A stretch of 64,000 nucleotides of DNA, from contig SACF01000007.1 of the NCBI GenBank assembly GCA_009928665.1, forward strand, positions 1-64,000, given 5' to 3'. Within the stretch, counting starts at the first letter, position 1. Each line of letters starts with the position of its first letter. The notes beneath the pieces were generated by a model, which saw nothing but the letters and a program-made list of their open reading frames with translations, had not been told where the DNA came from and searched no databases. The position numbers and the translations under genes are program-made. The stretch is from Alphaproteobacteria bacterium (GTDB taxonomy: Bacteria > Bacteroidota > Bacteroidia > Bacteroidales > FEN-979). Shown piece by piece: positions 34,613 through 43,766 of this stretch.

Positions 34613-36136
34613 ATGACATTAATCATAAAAGGTTCCGGCCTCACAATCGAAGATGTAGTGAATGTCGCACGCCACAACCAGAAAGTCGAATTACATCCCG
34701 AAGCCATTGAGCGCATCCACAAATGCCGCGCGATGCTTGAAAGAAAAATAGAAGCCCACGAGATCATGTACGGCGTAAATACCGGTATCGGCGAATTCTC
34801 CGAAGTAGTGCTGAACGACGAACAGGTCAAGGATTTCCAGAAATATCTCATTTACAATCATGCCGCAGGTATCGGTGACCCGATGCCCATCGAATGGGTG
34901 CGTGGTGCCATGCTGGGACGCATCAACGTGCATGCCCACGGCAATTCAGGCTCCCGTCTGGAGATCACGCAAACCCTGGTCGACATGCTCAACAAAGGTG
35001 TTACGCCATACGTTTGCCAGAAAGGATCCGTGGGAGCATGCGGCGACCTGGCCCCGATGTCGCAGATCGCCCTGTTGATGATGGGCGAAGGGCATGCTTA
35101 TTACGAAGGGAAACTCCTTACCGGCAAGGAAGCGCTCAATGCTGCCGGCATCCCGGTCCCGGGACTGAAAGCCCGCGACGGGCTGGCCACCATCAACGGC
35201 TCCAACGTGCTCACGGCCATGAGCGCCCTGTTCCTGTATGATGCCAACAACTGGCTGAAACAGGCCGAGATCGCCGCCTCCATGTCGCTCGAAGCCATGA
35301 AGGCCAACATGCGTCCGTATAATCCAAAACTCCATGAGATCCGGGGCTTCAAGGGGGCCGTTCGCAGCGCCGCTGCCATCCGTAAGTGCGTGAATGGCGG
35401 CGACCTGGCCGAACTGAAGGTAAAATGCAAGGTGCAGGATGCCTACTCCATGCGGTCGACTCCGCAGGTGATCGGCGCCGCGCACGATGCGCTGGCATAC
35501 GCCCGTTCGCAGGTGGAGATCGAACTCAACGGGGTAGGCGACAACCCCATCTTCTTCCCGGATGAAAACCTGCAGCTCTCCGGAGCCAATTTCCAGGGAT
35601 CTCCCGTGTCGGTTCCGATGGACATGGCCGGATACTGCATCACTATGGTCAGCGTGATGAGCGAACGCCGCATGAACCGCCTCAACCACCCGGCCCTGAG
35701 CGTGGGTCTCCCCGCTTTCCTTACCAAAGGCGCCGGCATGTTTAGCGGACTGATGCTCAGCCAGTACACCGCCGATATGCAGATCGTCGAACAGCGCATC
35801 CTTTCGATGCCCGCCTCGATCCAATCGATCCCGGCAGCGGCCGACCAGGAAGATTTCGTTTCGATGGGAATGAACACCGCACTGAAGAACTTCCAGATAC
35901 TCGACAACGCTTATGGTATCCTCGGTATCGAATTTATGGCCGCAGCCCAGGCATTGGACTTCCGCGAATATAAATTCGGAACCGGCACCACACGGGCCAA
36001 AGAGGTGATCCGGAAACATGTGGCATTCCTCGATATCGACCGCCCGCTCTACCCCGACCATAACACCATGAAAGAACTGGTAAAATCGTGTGAAATTCTT
36101 CATGAAGTAGAGAAAACTGTCGGTCCGCTTGCGTAA
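34613..36136 (+). CDS. hutH: Histidine/aromatic amino acid ammonia-lyase with Ala-Cys-Gly MIO site
   Basis: A 507-residue MIO-type lyase, closest in length and numbering to HutH, which deaminates histidine to urocanate. Tyr53 (YGVNTGIG) and His83 (YNHAAGIG) sit where Pseudomonas HutH has them. The MIO triad at 142-144, normally Ala-Ser-Gly, is Ala-Cys-Gly (codons GCA TGC GGC). Further motifs: YSMRSTPQVIGAAHDAL, GDNPIFF, NFQGSPVSVPMD (PAL-like rather than HutH-like) and DQEDFVSM, where HutH has QEDHVSM. No hutU, hutI or hutG is nearby, so the substrate is uncertain; histidine is favoured by His83 and the QED motif. A hairpin terminator follows. Confidence 0.85.
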   Translation: MTLIIKGSGLTIEDVVNVARHNQKVELHPEAIERIHKCRAMLERKIEAHEIMYGVNTGIGEFSEVVLNDEQVKDFQKYLIYNHAAGIGDPMPIEWVRGAMLGRINVHAHGNSGSRLEITQTLVDMLNKGVTPYVCQKGSVGACGDLAPMSQIALLMMGEGHAYYEGKLLTGKEALNAAGIPVPGLKARDGLATINGSNVLTAMSALFLYDANNWLKQAEIAASMSLEAMKANMRPYNPKLHEIRGFKGAVRSAAAIRKCVNGGDLAELKVKCKVQDAYSMRSTPQVIGAAHDALAYARSQVEIELNGVGDNPIFFPDENLQLSGANFQGSPVSVPMDMAGYCITMVSVMSERRMNRLNHPALSVGLPAFLTKGAGMFSGLMLSQYTADMQIVEQRILSMPASIQSIPAAADQEDFVSMGMNTALKNFQILDNAYGILGIEFMAAAQALDFREYKFGTGTTRAKEVIRKHVAFLDIDRPLYPDHNTMKELVKSCEILHEVEKTVGPLA

Positions 36137-36151
36137 CACTGCTTAATCATT

Positions 36152-36176
36152 CCGGGGGAGGAAATTCCTTCCCCGG
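36152..36176 (+). terminator. Probable terminator after hutH
   Basis: CCGGGGGAGGAA and TTCCTTCCCCGG form a 12-bp stem with one mismatched pair and a tiny loop, followed by TATTTATAA. It starts 15 nt past the hutH stop. A U-poor tail makes it imperfect. Confidence 0.6.
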
Positions 36177-36202
36177 TATTTATAAACCAAAAAGTGATAG
36201 CT

Positions 36203-36598
36203 ATGGAAATTGTACATTCCTGTCCGATGTGGGCCGCGTTGGCCGCATTGATCATCCCCATTATTCTTTTCGGAATCATGGCAATAGTCGTTGAAATCGT
36301 TGGCGCATGGTTTATGTTTGAAAAGGCCGGGGAACCCGGATGGGCAGCCATTATCCCGATCTATAATTACCTGATCGGAATAAAAATTGCAGGCAAACCC
36401 TGGTGGTACATCCTGCTCATGCTCATCCCATTCGTCAACCTTATTATCTACATTATCATCCTCGACGGACTGGCTAAAAGCTTTGGCAAGAGCTCCGGAT
36501 TCACCCTCGGATTATTCTTTTTCAGGTTTATCTTTATCCCGATCCTGGGTTTCGGGAATTCTGTTTATTCCGGCGATAAGACAAAATTCGGAGCCTGA
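36203..36598 (+). CDS. DUF5684-like small membrane protein
   Basis: 131 residues with three to four membrane segments (about 12-38, 50-70, 72-92 and 105-120). The central stretch EKAGEPGWAAIIPIYNY followed by IKIAGKPWWYILL is the hallmark of a DUF5684/signal-peptidase-adjacent membrane family. Function unknown. The ATG at 36203 is preferred to a GTG at 36194. First of three closely spaced membrane protein genes (gaps of 4 and 3 bp), probably one operon. Confidence 0.7.
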   Translation: MEIVHSCPMWAALAALIIPIILFGIMAIVVEIVGAWFMFEKAGEPGWAAIIPIYNYLIGIKIAGKPWWYILLMLIPFVNLIIYIIILDGLAKSFGKSSGFTLGLFFFRFIFIPILGFGNSVYSGDKTKFGA

Positions 36599-36602
36599 TC
36601 CC

Positions 36603-37043
36603 ATGGATGATTACAACCAACTACCTCTTCCGGAGACTGCTCCCAAAAGGCCTACTCTGCTGACTGTCATCTGCATCCTTACCTTCATTGGAAGCGGCAT
36701 GAATCTATTCTCCAGTCTTGTCATTGCCGGGTTCTACGAAACTTTTGTACAGATGGTCCAGGAGTTTGCCGTCAAATTCAATATCCCCGGGATGGACATC
36801 CTGTCGGAAGCCTCTCCCCTTTTCTTTCTGGTTTCAGCAATCCTTTATGCCGGCTCGCTCGCAGGCGCCATCCTGATGATGAACCTGAAAAAGGCCGGGT
36901 TCCATATCTATACGATCTGCCAGATCCTGTTGATCATTGCTCCGATGTATTTTCTGCATCAGCGAAGCCCCGGCCTGGCCGACCTGATGTTTTCCGGAGT
37001 CTTCATCCTGCTTTACGGTATGCATCTGAAAATAATGAAATAG
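36603..37043 (+). CDS. Small membrane protein of unknown function
   Basis: 146 residues: a polar N-terminus (MDDYNQLPLPETAPKRP), then four hydrophobic segments (about 19-40, 77-98, 104-122 and 126-142). The PKRPTLLTVICILTFIGSG opening is typical of small Bacteroidetes integral membrane proteins without assigned function. The start at 36603 lies 4 bp past the previous stop; a longer in-frame start at 36387 would overlap the preceding gene completely and is rejected. Confidence 0.65.
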   Translation: MDDYNQLPLPETAPKRPTLLTVICILTFIGSGMNLFSSLVIAGFYETFVQMVQEFAVKFNIPGMDILSEASPLFFLVSAILYAGSLAGAILMMNLKKAGFHIYTICQILLIIAPMYFLHQRSPGLADLMFSGVFILLYGMHLKIMK

Positions 37044-37046
37044 TCA

Positions 37047-37469
37047 ATGGAAGAAGGGATCAAACCGGTCAAATCAAGGGAATTAAAACGGGACAAACGG
37101 CCTTTGCTGCTTTCGCTCCTGTGTATTTTTTCCTGGATTTTTTTCGGAGTGCTCACCCTGTTTTTTCTTGCCGGAATTTTTCAGGCCGGATGGATCATGA
37201 AGGTAACCAACCAGTACCTTTCGGCAACTGCTTACACTACTTCAGAGATCAGGATATTCATGGTCTCGGGATTGGCATTGCACCTGATCGCAGGATATGG
37301 AATAACAGGAATATGGCGTCTGAAAAAAAGCGGATACCTGATCCTTTCCGTTAGCTGCCTGATCATTGCATTGTACCAGTTGTTCAATCCCTCTTATACA
37401 GTGATCACAGCGCTCCTCTACATCCTGTTGCCCATTCTTTTCGGGGTTTTTATCAGAAAGTACCATTGA
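37047..37469 (+). CDS. Small membrane protein of unknown function
   Basis: 140 residues with four hydrophobic segments (about 18-42, 66-86, 92-110 and 115-133), preceded by a basic N-terminus KSRELKRDKRPLLLSLLCIF. It resembles its upstream neighbour in layout (polar head, LLSLLCIF/LLTVICIL start, four segments), so the two may be distant paralogues. 3 bp after the previous stop. Function unknown. Confidence 0.65.
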   Translation: MEEGIKPVKSRELKRDKRPLLLSLLCIFSWIFFGVLTLFFLAGIFQAGWIMKVTNQYLSATAYTTSEIRIFMVSGLALHLIAGYGITGIWRLKKSGYLILSVSCLIIALYQLFNPSYTVITALLYILLPILFGVFIRKYH

Positions 37470-37677
37470 TAAAATCGGGCAGGACCGCTGGTGTTATGGC
37501 TTGTTCCTAACAGAGAAATTTATCGGGTAATTATTTTTTTTAATAAAAATCAAAATTTTATTCATTTCTGCTTGGTAAGGTGAAAAGTAATGCTTAAAAT
37601 TGCATTGAGATATGGATCAAACTGCAATCTGTCTCCATATATATAAAGATGCCGCAACTATGTCATCTTCAACGTAT

Positions 37678-37685
37678 TATATTTA
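37678..37685 (+). promoter_or_regulatory. Possible -7 box TATATTTA for susC
   Basis: One base off TAnnTTTG, 45 nt before the susC ATG, within a 260-bp AT-rich gene-free leader. Weak evidence; no other candidate was seen in the leader. Confidence 0.3.
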
Positions 37686-37730
37686 TAGTTTACTGATTAT
37701 TAACACATTTACTAACAAAAATCAAATTGT

Positions 37731-40700
37731 ATGAGAAAGTTTACACTTTTCCTCGCCCTTATGCTTTTCATAGGGTTGCAGGTTGCCCATGCCCAGCGAA
37801 CCATCACTGGCAAGGTCACAAGTGCTGATGACGGATCCGGCATTCCAGGGGCTACCATTCTCGTTAAAGGCACAGCAGTAGGAGCCATTACAGATGTTGA
37901 CGGCAAGTACACGCTGAATGTGCCAAAGGACAAAAACACAATTCTTGTTTCTTATGTTGGTATGCAAACACAGGAAATCATTCTGGGAACAGAAGATGTC
38001 GTGGATGTGGTACTTCAGGCCAGCGTCAAGGAACTTGAAGGGATTGTGGTCACCGCACTGGGTGTAACCCGGGAAAAGAAAGCCCTCGGTTATGCCGTTC
38101 AGGATGTTAAAGGCGGTGAACTTCAGACCGACGGAACCGCAAACGTAATCAACCAACTTTCAGGTCGTGTTGCCGGAGTACAGGTCACTTCTGCATCCGG
38201 TAATATGGGAGGATCATCCCGTATCCTGATCCGCGGTATCAACTCGATTTCCGGGAACAACCAGCCGTTGTTTGTTATCGACGGAACCATCATCGACAAC
38301 AGCGACTTCAATACCACCAACACGGCCCGTGGCGCCGGCGGTTATGACTATGGTAACATGGCCCAGGACATCAATCCCGATGACATCGCTTCGATCTCCG
38401 TACTTAAAGGTGCAAATGCTGCCGCTCTTTACGGCTCGCGCGCTGCCAACGGTGTCATCCTTATCACCACCAAAAAAGGCGAACAGCAAAAAGGCAAAAA
38501 GATCGGTATTGAATTCAGCACCGGTCTCAGCTTTGAACAAGTCGCCTACCTGCCCGAATATCAAAATGATTACGGCGGAGGTAACGGCGGACTGGATGCA
38601 ACCTGGGAAATCAAAACTTACGATGACGACCAGGGATATTATAAAGTTCCCGATCCCGAAGGTGGTTACCAGTCATTTGATCTTGGCATGGACTATGGAA
38701 TCGACGAAAGTTTCGGTCCCGCCTACAATCTTACTGCCGGTGAATACCTTGAAAATTATGGTATCGACCTCACCGGAACTGCCTATGAAAATCAACCCAT
38801 CTATTACCGGCCCTACTATAGCTTCGATGCATGGGATACCGAAAACTATGGCAAGTCAATCGAATGGAAAGCTCCCAAAAATGATGTAAAAACCTTCTTC
38901 AACACAGGGATCGGCTGGACCAACAACGTAGCATTCACCGGAGGAAGCGATAAAGCCCAGGTACGTCTGGCTCTCGGTACCTTCAACTCTTCAGGGTACA
39001 TGCCTAAATCAACGCTCGACCGGTATACGGTTAACCTGAGCGCCAGTCTGAACCTGACCAAAGATCTCAGGGCTTTTGCCGACATGAATTATATCAGCAC
39101 CAAAACCCAGGGTCGTCCCGAGGTCGGATACGGCGATGTAAACCCCGTTGAACGTTTCAACCAGTGGGGACAACGTCAGCTCGATATGATGGACCAGAAA
39201 AGTTATATCAATCCCGACGGAAGCCAGCGTTCATGGAACCGTACCTCCATGGATGATCCCACACCGGCTTATTCGAACAATCCTTATTGGGATCGTAACA
39301 TGAACTACCAGAACGACAAACGTGACCGTTATTACGGAAACGTTGGTCTGTCGTGGCAGATCACCAGTTGGTTAAGGGCCCAGGGAAAAGTCAATCTTGA
39401 TAACTATTCGTTCCGTATCCAGGAGCGCGTCGCTATCGGATCGGCTTCCCAGTCATCCTACCGTGAAACCGTTCGTCAGAACTCCGAGCTTAATGCCGAG
39501 TTCCTCTTCCTGGTTGACAAGACCTTTGCAAAAGACTGGCGTTTGAACGCTACTTTCGGCGGAAACATGATGGACCGCACCTATAAAATGAATGCAGGTG
39601 CAACTATCGGCGGACTGATCATTCCGGAACTCTATACCCTCAGCAATTCCCTCACCAATGTAGCCAGCGATTACAAATCATGGAAACGCATCAACAGCTT
39701 ATACGGAAGCGTATCGTTGGGATGGAAAGGCATGTTGTATTTAGATATCACCGGTCGTAACGACTGGTCATCGACCCTGCCGTCGGATAAGAACAGCTAT
39801 TTCTATCCCAGCTTCTCCTTAGGCTGGGTTGTTTCTGAACTTCCCGCTCTGAAAGAAGCCAAATGGCTGAGTTTTGCTAAAGTAAGAGGAGGCTGGGCAA
39901 GTGTAGGTAACGATACCGATCCTTACCGGACACTCCTGACCTATTCGAACTTTACCGATACAGATGGAAATCCTTACCACTTCCCGCCTTACGGACTGTA
40001 TACACTCCCGACAACCCTGAACGATAAGGAATTGAGATCCGAATCAACCAAATCATGGGAATTCGGCGCCGAATTAAGGGTTCTGCAAAACCGTTTGGGT
40101 GTTGATTTCACCTATTACAGCAAGGTCTCGAACGACCAGATCATTCCGGTTGCCATTTCAGGCGCTTCGGGATACTCGTTCAAAGTGCTGAATGCCGGCG
40201 AAATCACCAACAAGGGATATGAAATCTTCCTGACCGCTGTTCCTGTAAAAGTGAAGCAAAATTTTGAGTGGACCTTCACTGCTAACTTTTCACGTAACCG
40301 CAACCAGGTTGTGGAACTGATCGAAGGTATCGATAACCTCCAGTTGGGTGTAGGTCCGTTTAATGTTACTGTAAATGCCGCAGTAGGAGAGGAATACGGA
40401 CAGCTCATGGGAACCGATTTCGTTTACGATGCCGACGGAAACAAAGTGGTTGGCTCCAACGGACGGTATCTTTCATCGGCTGTGAAACCGCTCGGAACCA
40501 TACTGCCTGATTTCAACCTTGGTATCGGAAATGAATTTAAAATCTTCGGTTTCGATCTGCGTGTGTTGTTCGACATCCAGGTTGGCGGAAAATTCTTCTC
40601 CACCACCAAGATGTGGGGTACCTACACGGGTATTCTCAAGGAATCGGCTGAAAACGGAATCCGTGAAAACGGAATTGTGATCGACGCCATGGTTGCAAAA

Positions 40701-41072
40701 TATGATGAAAACGGAAAAGTCATTTACAATGCCGACGGAACCGCTCAGGTTACCGGTGTGAACACTGAGAACATTGATGCCTATACCTGGACAACCGATC
40801 ATTACAACGGCCCTGCCGCTCAGAACGTATTGGATGCTGATTACATCAAACTACGTGAACTGACATTATCCTATACCATACCGGCAAAACTTACCGGCCC
40901 GATCCACAACCTCAAAATCGGCCTCTTCGGCAGAAATCTGGCAACCTTCGGAACCGCCATGAAGGGAATCGATCCTGAACAGAACTCAAGCTCCGGAAAC
41001 ATCCAGGGAATTGAAGGTGCAGGATTACCATCTCTCAGGACCTTTGGTTTCAATGTTGGCTTTAACTTTTAA
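37731..41072 (+). CDS. SusC/RagA-type TonB-linked outer membrane receptor
   Basis: 1113 residues. A signal peptide (1-22, ending AHAQ), a carboxypeptidase-regulatory-like domain (about 25-100, ITGKVTSADDGSGIPGATIL), a plug domain with LSGRVAGVQVTSASG and SRILIRGINSISGNNQPLFV, then a beta-barrel. The end NVGFNF has the aromatic C-terminus of an outer-membrane barrel. It imports a glycan or peptide together with the SusD-like lipoprotein encoded 18 bp downstream. No N-terminal FecR-signalling extension is present. No glycosidase, sulfatase or peptidase gene is adjacent, so the substrate cannot be guessed. Confidence 0.95.
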   Translation: MRKFTLFLALMLFIGLQVAHAQRTITGKVTSADDGSGIPGATILVKGTAVGAITDVDGKYTLNVPKDKNTILVSYVGMQTQEIILGTEDVVDVVLQASVKELEGIVVTALGVTREKKALGYAVQDVKGGELQTDGTANVINQLSGRVAGVQVTSASGNMGGSSRILIRGINSISGNNQPLFVIDGTIIDNSDFNTTNTARGAGGYDYGNMAQDINPDDIASISVLKGANAAALYGSRAANGVILITTKKGEQQKGKKIGIEFSTGLSFEQVAYLPEYQNDYGGGNGGLDATWEIKTYDDDQGYYKVPDPEGGYQSFDLGMDYGIDESFGPAYNLTAGEYLENYGIDLTGTAYENQPIYYRPYYSFDAWDTENYGKSIEWKAPKNDVKTFFNTGIGWTNNVAFTGGSDKAQVRLALGTFNSSGYMPKSTLDRYTVNLSASLNLTKDLRAFADMNYISTKTQGRPEVGYGDVNPVERFNQWGQRQLDMMDQKSYINPDGSQRSWNRTSMDDPTPAYSNNPYWDRNMNYQNDKRDRYYGNVGLSWQITSWLRAQGKVNLDNYSFRIQERVAIGSASQSSYRETVRQNSELNAEFLFLVDKTFAKDWRLNATFGGNMMDRTYKMNAGATIGGLIIPELYTLSNSLTNVASDYKSWKRINSLYGSVSLGWKGMLYLDITGRNDWSSTLPSDKNSYFYPSFSLGWVVSELPALKEAKWLSFAKVRGGWASVGNDTDPYRTLLTYSNFTDTDGNPYHFPPYGLYTLPTTLNDKELRSESTKSWEFGAELRVLQNRLGVDFTYYSKVSNDQIIPVAISGASGYSFKVLNAGEITNKGYEIFLTAVPVKVKQNFEWTFTANFSRNRNQVVELIEGIDNLQLGVGPFNVTVNAAVGEEYGQLMGTDFVYDADGNKVVGSNGRYLSSAVKPLGTILPDFNLGIGNEFKIFGFDLRVLFDIQVGGKFFSTTKMWGTYTGILKESAENGIRENGIVIDAMVAKYDENGKVIYNADGTAQVTGVNTENIDAYTWTTDHYNGPAAQNVLDADYIKLRELTLSYTIPAKLTGPIHNLKIGLFGRNLATFGTAMKGIDPEQNSSSGNIQGIEGAGLPSLRTFGFNVGFNF

Positions 41073-41090
41073 TCTTGAAAGGAACAAAAT

Positions 41091-42704
41091 ATGAAAACGA
41101 TAATAAAACTTACACTTGGGTTGTTTTTGGCGGTTTTCGTGATGAGCTGTACCAAAAACTTCGACAAAATCGATGAGAATCCAAATCAGCCTGCTGAAGT
41201 TGGAACTTCGACCCTGCTTACCGGGGCTATGAAAGGCCTCTGCGACGACATCTACGATGAGTGGTGGGGTGGCCGTCAGAGCATGCTCTGGGCACAGTAC
41301 TGGTGCCAGCGAAACTATCCTTCCGAGGATCGTTTTGCCATCCGTCAGAATGTTAACAATCAATACTGGCGACTGATTTATCACGATGTGAAGAACCTCG
41401 TTGAGATCATCGACCTGAACACGAATCCCGAAACAAAAGCCAAAGCCAGCGCTTACGGAAACAATGAGAACCAGATCGCCGTTGCGACCATTCTGAAAGT
41501 TTGGGCTATGCAGATCATGGCCGATACCTGGGGTGATATTCCTTACCAGGAAGCCTTCCAGGGCGACGCCGAAGCGCCGATCTACACGCCGAAATACGAC
41601 AAACTACAGTCAATCTATGCCACTTTCCTGACCGAACTGAAAACCGCCGTCGACCGGATCAACCTGGATGCCCCCGGATTTACCTCAGGCGATAACATTT
41701 ACGGTGGCGACATGTTGCTCTGGTGGAAATTCGGAAACTCTCTGCGTCTGCGTGTTGCCATGCGTATGTCGGCAACCGATGATTATGCCGCCGCAAAAGC
41801 CATTTTCGAAGAAGTGGGCGAAGACGGACTGATCCTTTCCAATATGGAGAATGCCAAATTCCCCTATATCGGTCAGGCTCCGAATAACTCACCCCTTTAC
41901 GACGCCTTTTGGACCAGCGCACGTAATGACTTCACTACCTGTAAAACCCTGGTCAACCTGCTGAAAGGTGTTGATGATACGCTGAACGCTAAACCCAACC
42001 CCTTCCACGGAATGGTTGACCCCCGTCTCCAGGTCTATTCCCGCATCCGTACCGCTTCGGCAGGATATATCGGAATGCCTTACGGTATGACCGAAGGACA
42101 AACCCAGCAGTATTGGGCCAAACGCTTATGCCCGAGTTTCTACGGTCCGGCAGCGTACGATGTCAGTACAGCCATTGTGATCCTGAATGCTAAATATGCT
42201 CCTGTGTTCATGGAAGCCGCCGAAGTTGAATTTATGCTTTCGGAGCTTAACGGCTTTTCACAGGAACATTATGAGCATGGCGTCCGCGCCTCGATGGAGC
42301 ACTGGAGGGATATCTGTATCGAATTAGAGGGACGCGGTGCCGATTGGACAGCCGATTATAATGCGAGCATGGAAGAGTTCCTTGCAGCCATGCCTGCAGC
42401 TACCAAGGAAACCGTTCTCACCCAGAAATATCTGGCTTTCTACAACCAGGGATACCAGGCTTGGGCCGAGTACCGCCGGACTGGTCAACCCAGCTACATG
42501 CTGAAACCGGGTGAACATGCCAGCGTGGCGACCGATGGTTCATTGATCGATTTCATTCCTTTGGTGACCCTGAACGACATCCCGCGTCGTTTAACTTATC
42601 CGCAACAGGAATTCACCGTTAACGGAGCCAATGCAACTGCTGCAGCGGCCGCTGTTGGTGGAGACCTGATGTCAACTAAATTATGGTGGGAACCCACAAA
42701 ATAA
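41091..42704 (+). CDS. SusD/RagB-type surface lipoprotein
   Basis: 537 residues. Lipoprotein signal with VMSCTKNFDKIDENPNQP (Cys near 20), then the all-helical SusD fold. The family stretches are MQIMADTWGDIPYQEAFQG (near 143-160), GGDMLLWWKFGNSLRLRVAM and FMEAAEVEFMLSEL. It belongs to the SusD-like_2 subgroup, judged from the opening. It forms a lid on the SusC receptor encoded immediately upstream. A strong terminator follows. Confidence 0.94.
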   Translation: MKTIIKLTLGLFLAVFVMSCTKNFDKIDENPNQPAEVGTSTLLTGAMKGLCDDIYDEWWGGRQSMLWAQYWCQRNYPSEDRFAIRQNVNNQYWRLIYHDVKNLVEIIDLNTNPETKAKASAYGNNENQIAVATILKVWAMQIMADTWGDIPYQEAFQGDAEAPIYTPKYDKLQSIYATFLTELKTAVDRINLDAPGFTSGDNIYGGDMLLWWKFGNSLRLRVAMRMSATDDYAAAKAIFEEVGEDGLILSNMENAKFPYIGQAPNNSPLYDAFWTSARNDFTTCKTLVNLLKGVDDTLNAKPNPFHGMVDPRLQVYSRIRTASAGYIGMPYGMTEGQTQQYWAKRLCPSFYGPAAYDVSTAIVILNAKYAPVFMEAAEVEFMLSELNGFSQEHYEHGVRASMEHWRDICIELEGRGADWTADYNASMEEFLAAMPAATKETVLTQKYLAFYNQGYQAWAEYRRTGQPSYMLKPGEHASVATDGSLIDFIPLVTLNDIPRRLTYPQQEFTVNGANATAAAAAVGGDLMSTKLWWEPTK

Positions 42705-42720
42705 TGGGATGACCACGAAA

Positions 42721-42751
42721 AAAAAGGCGGCTTGAAAGGCCGCCTTTTTTT
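42721..42751. terminator. Bidirectional intrinsic terminator
   Basis: AAAGGCGGC (42723-42731) pairs with GCCGCCTTT (42739-42747) around a 7-nt loop. An A-run precedes and a T-run follows, so it can end both the susCD transcript and the minus-strand transcript whose last stop is at 42750. Confidence 0.88.
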
Positions 42752-43754
42752 ATAACCATCCCTCCTGTCGATACCAGGCAATGGTTTCGCTTACTCCTTT
42801 CTCGAGATCATATTCGGCTTTGAAATTAAAATCCTGCCGGAGTGGCTCCACATCACACCGCCAGTTGGTACTGCTGAGCACGTTGTACTTGTCGGAATTC
42901 AGGGTAGGAACGGCGCCCCATAATCCCGCGATCTTTTCACCTGAAACCGCAATAAGCTTAACCAGGAATTTAGGAATGGTTATGCGTACTGTTCTTTTAC
43001 CGAGAATCTTTTTCGTGATTTCTGCAAACAATTCCGACGGATATTCGTTGCCATCAGCCACAAAGTAACCTTTCCGAACATGGGGCGATTTCAGGGCATC
43101 AAAGATCAGCCTTACAAGGTCGCGGACATAGATGAAGGTCAAAACCTGCTTTTTAAATCCGATGTAAGGCTCCAGCCCCCGGTTGATCGTTTGAAAAAAG
43201 ACAAAATAATCGGTCTCCCGGGGTCCATAAACTCCGGTCGGGCGAAAGATCAGCCAGGGAAAACCGGATAAGCCGGTAATGTATTTCTCAGCCTCCAGCT
43301 TGCTGAATCCGTACAGTTCAATCGGTTTTGGGGTATCGTTCAGTCTGACGGGCTGCCCGGTTACCGGGTCTCCGGGTCCGAAGGCTGCCAGGCTGCTCAT
43401 ATAAATAAATTTCTCAGGAACCATTCCGGAAGCGATCAACGCCTCGATAAAATTCTGCGTATTAAGGCAATTGACCCGGTTAAAATCTTCTTTCTTTTTC
43501 GTTTTGGTTACTCCGGCATTGTGAATTATGTAATCAAACCTGACGCTGCGGGATTTATATTCAGCCAACACTGCCTGTACCTTTTCAGTTGTAGAAAAGT
43601 CGAACTCGGCAAACTTTATTCTCGGATCCTGAAGGTATTTTCGGGAACTGGATTTTCTTACTCCTGCATAAACATCATAACCCCTTTTAAGGCCTTCTTC
43701 AACGAAAAAGCTGCCAATAAAACCGCTGGCACCGGTAATAAGAATCGTCGCCAT
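42750..43754 (-). CDS. NAD-dependent epimerase/dehydratase family protein, candidate ceramide reductase (CerR-like)
   Basis: A 334-residue extended short-chain dehydrogenase. The Rossmann loop GASGFIGSFF (7-16), the catalytic Tyr-Lys in YGFSKLEAEKY (near 148-158) and FRPTGVYGPRE are clear. On its own it would be called an epimerase. Its position as the third gene after serine palmitoyltransferase and a GNAT-like protein matches the bacterial sphingolipid set spt-bcerS-cerR described in Caulobacter and Bacteroidetes, in which CerR reduces oxidised ceramide. The role is therefore inferred from context. It starts 12 bp after the preceding stop. Confidence 0.75.
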   Translation of the reverse strand: MATILITGASGFIGSFFVEEGLKRGYDVYAGVRKSSSRKYLQDPRIKFAEFDFSTTEKVQAVLAEYKSRSVRFDYIIHNAGVTKTKKKEDFNRVNCLNTQNFIEALIASGMVPEKFIYMSSLAAFGPGDPVTGQPVRLNDTPKPIELYGFSKLEAEKYITGLSGFPWLIFRPTGVYGPRETDYFVFFQTINRGLEPYIGFKKQVLTFIYVRDLVRLIFDALKSPHVRKGYFVADGNEYPSELFAEITKKILGKRTVRITIPKFLVKLIAVSGEKIAGLWGAVPTLNSDKYNVLSSTNWRCDVEPLRQDFNFKAEYDLEKGVSETIAWYRQEGWL

Positions 43755-43766
43755 ATAAAATAGTTA

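Noticed and set aside
34946..36139. 397-codon minus-strand open frame opposite hutH
   Set aside because: It mirrors the hutH gene, has no recognisable motif and no promoter box.
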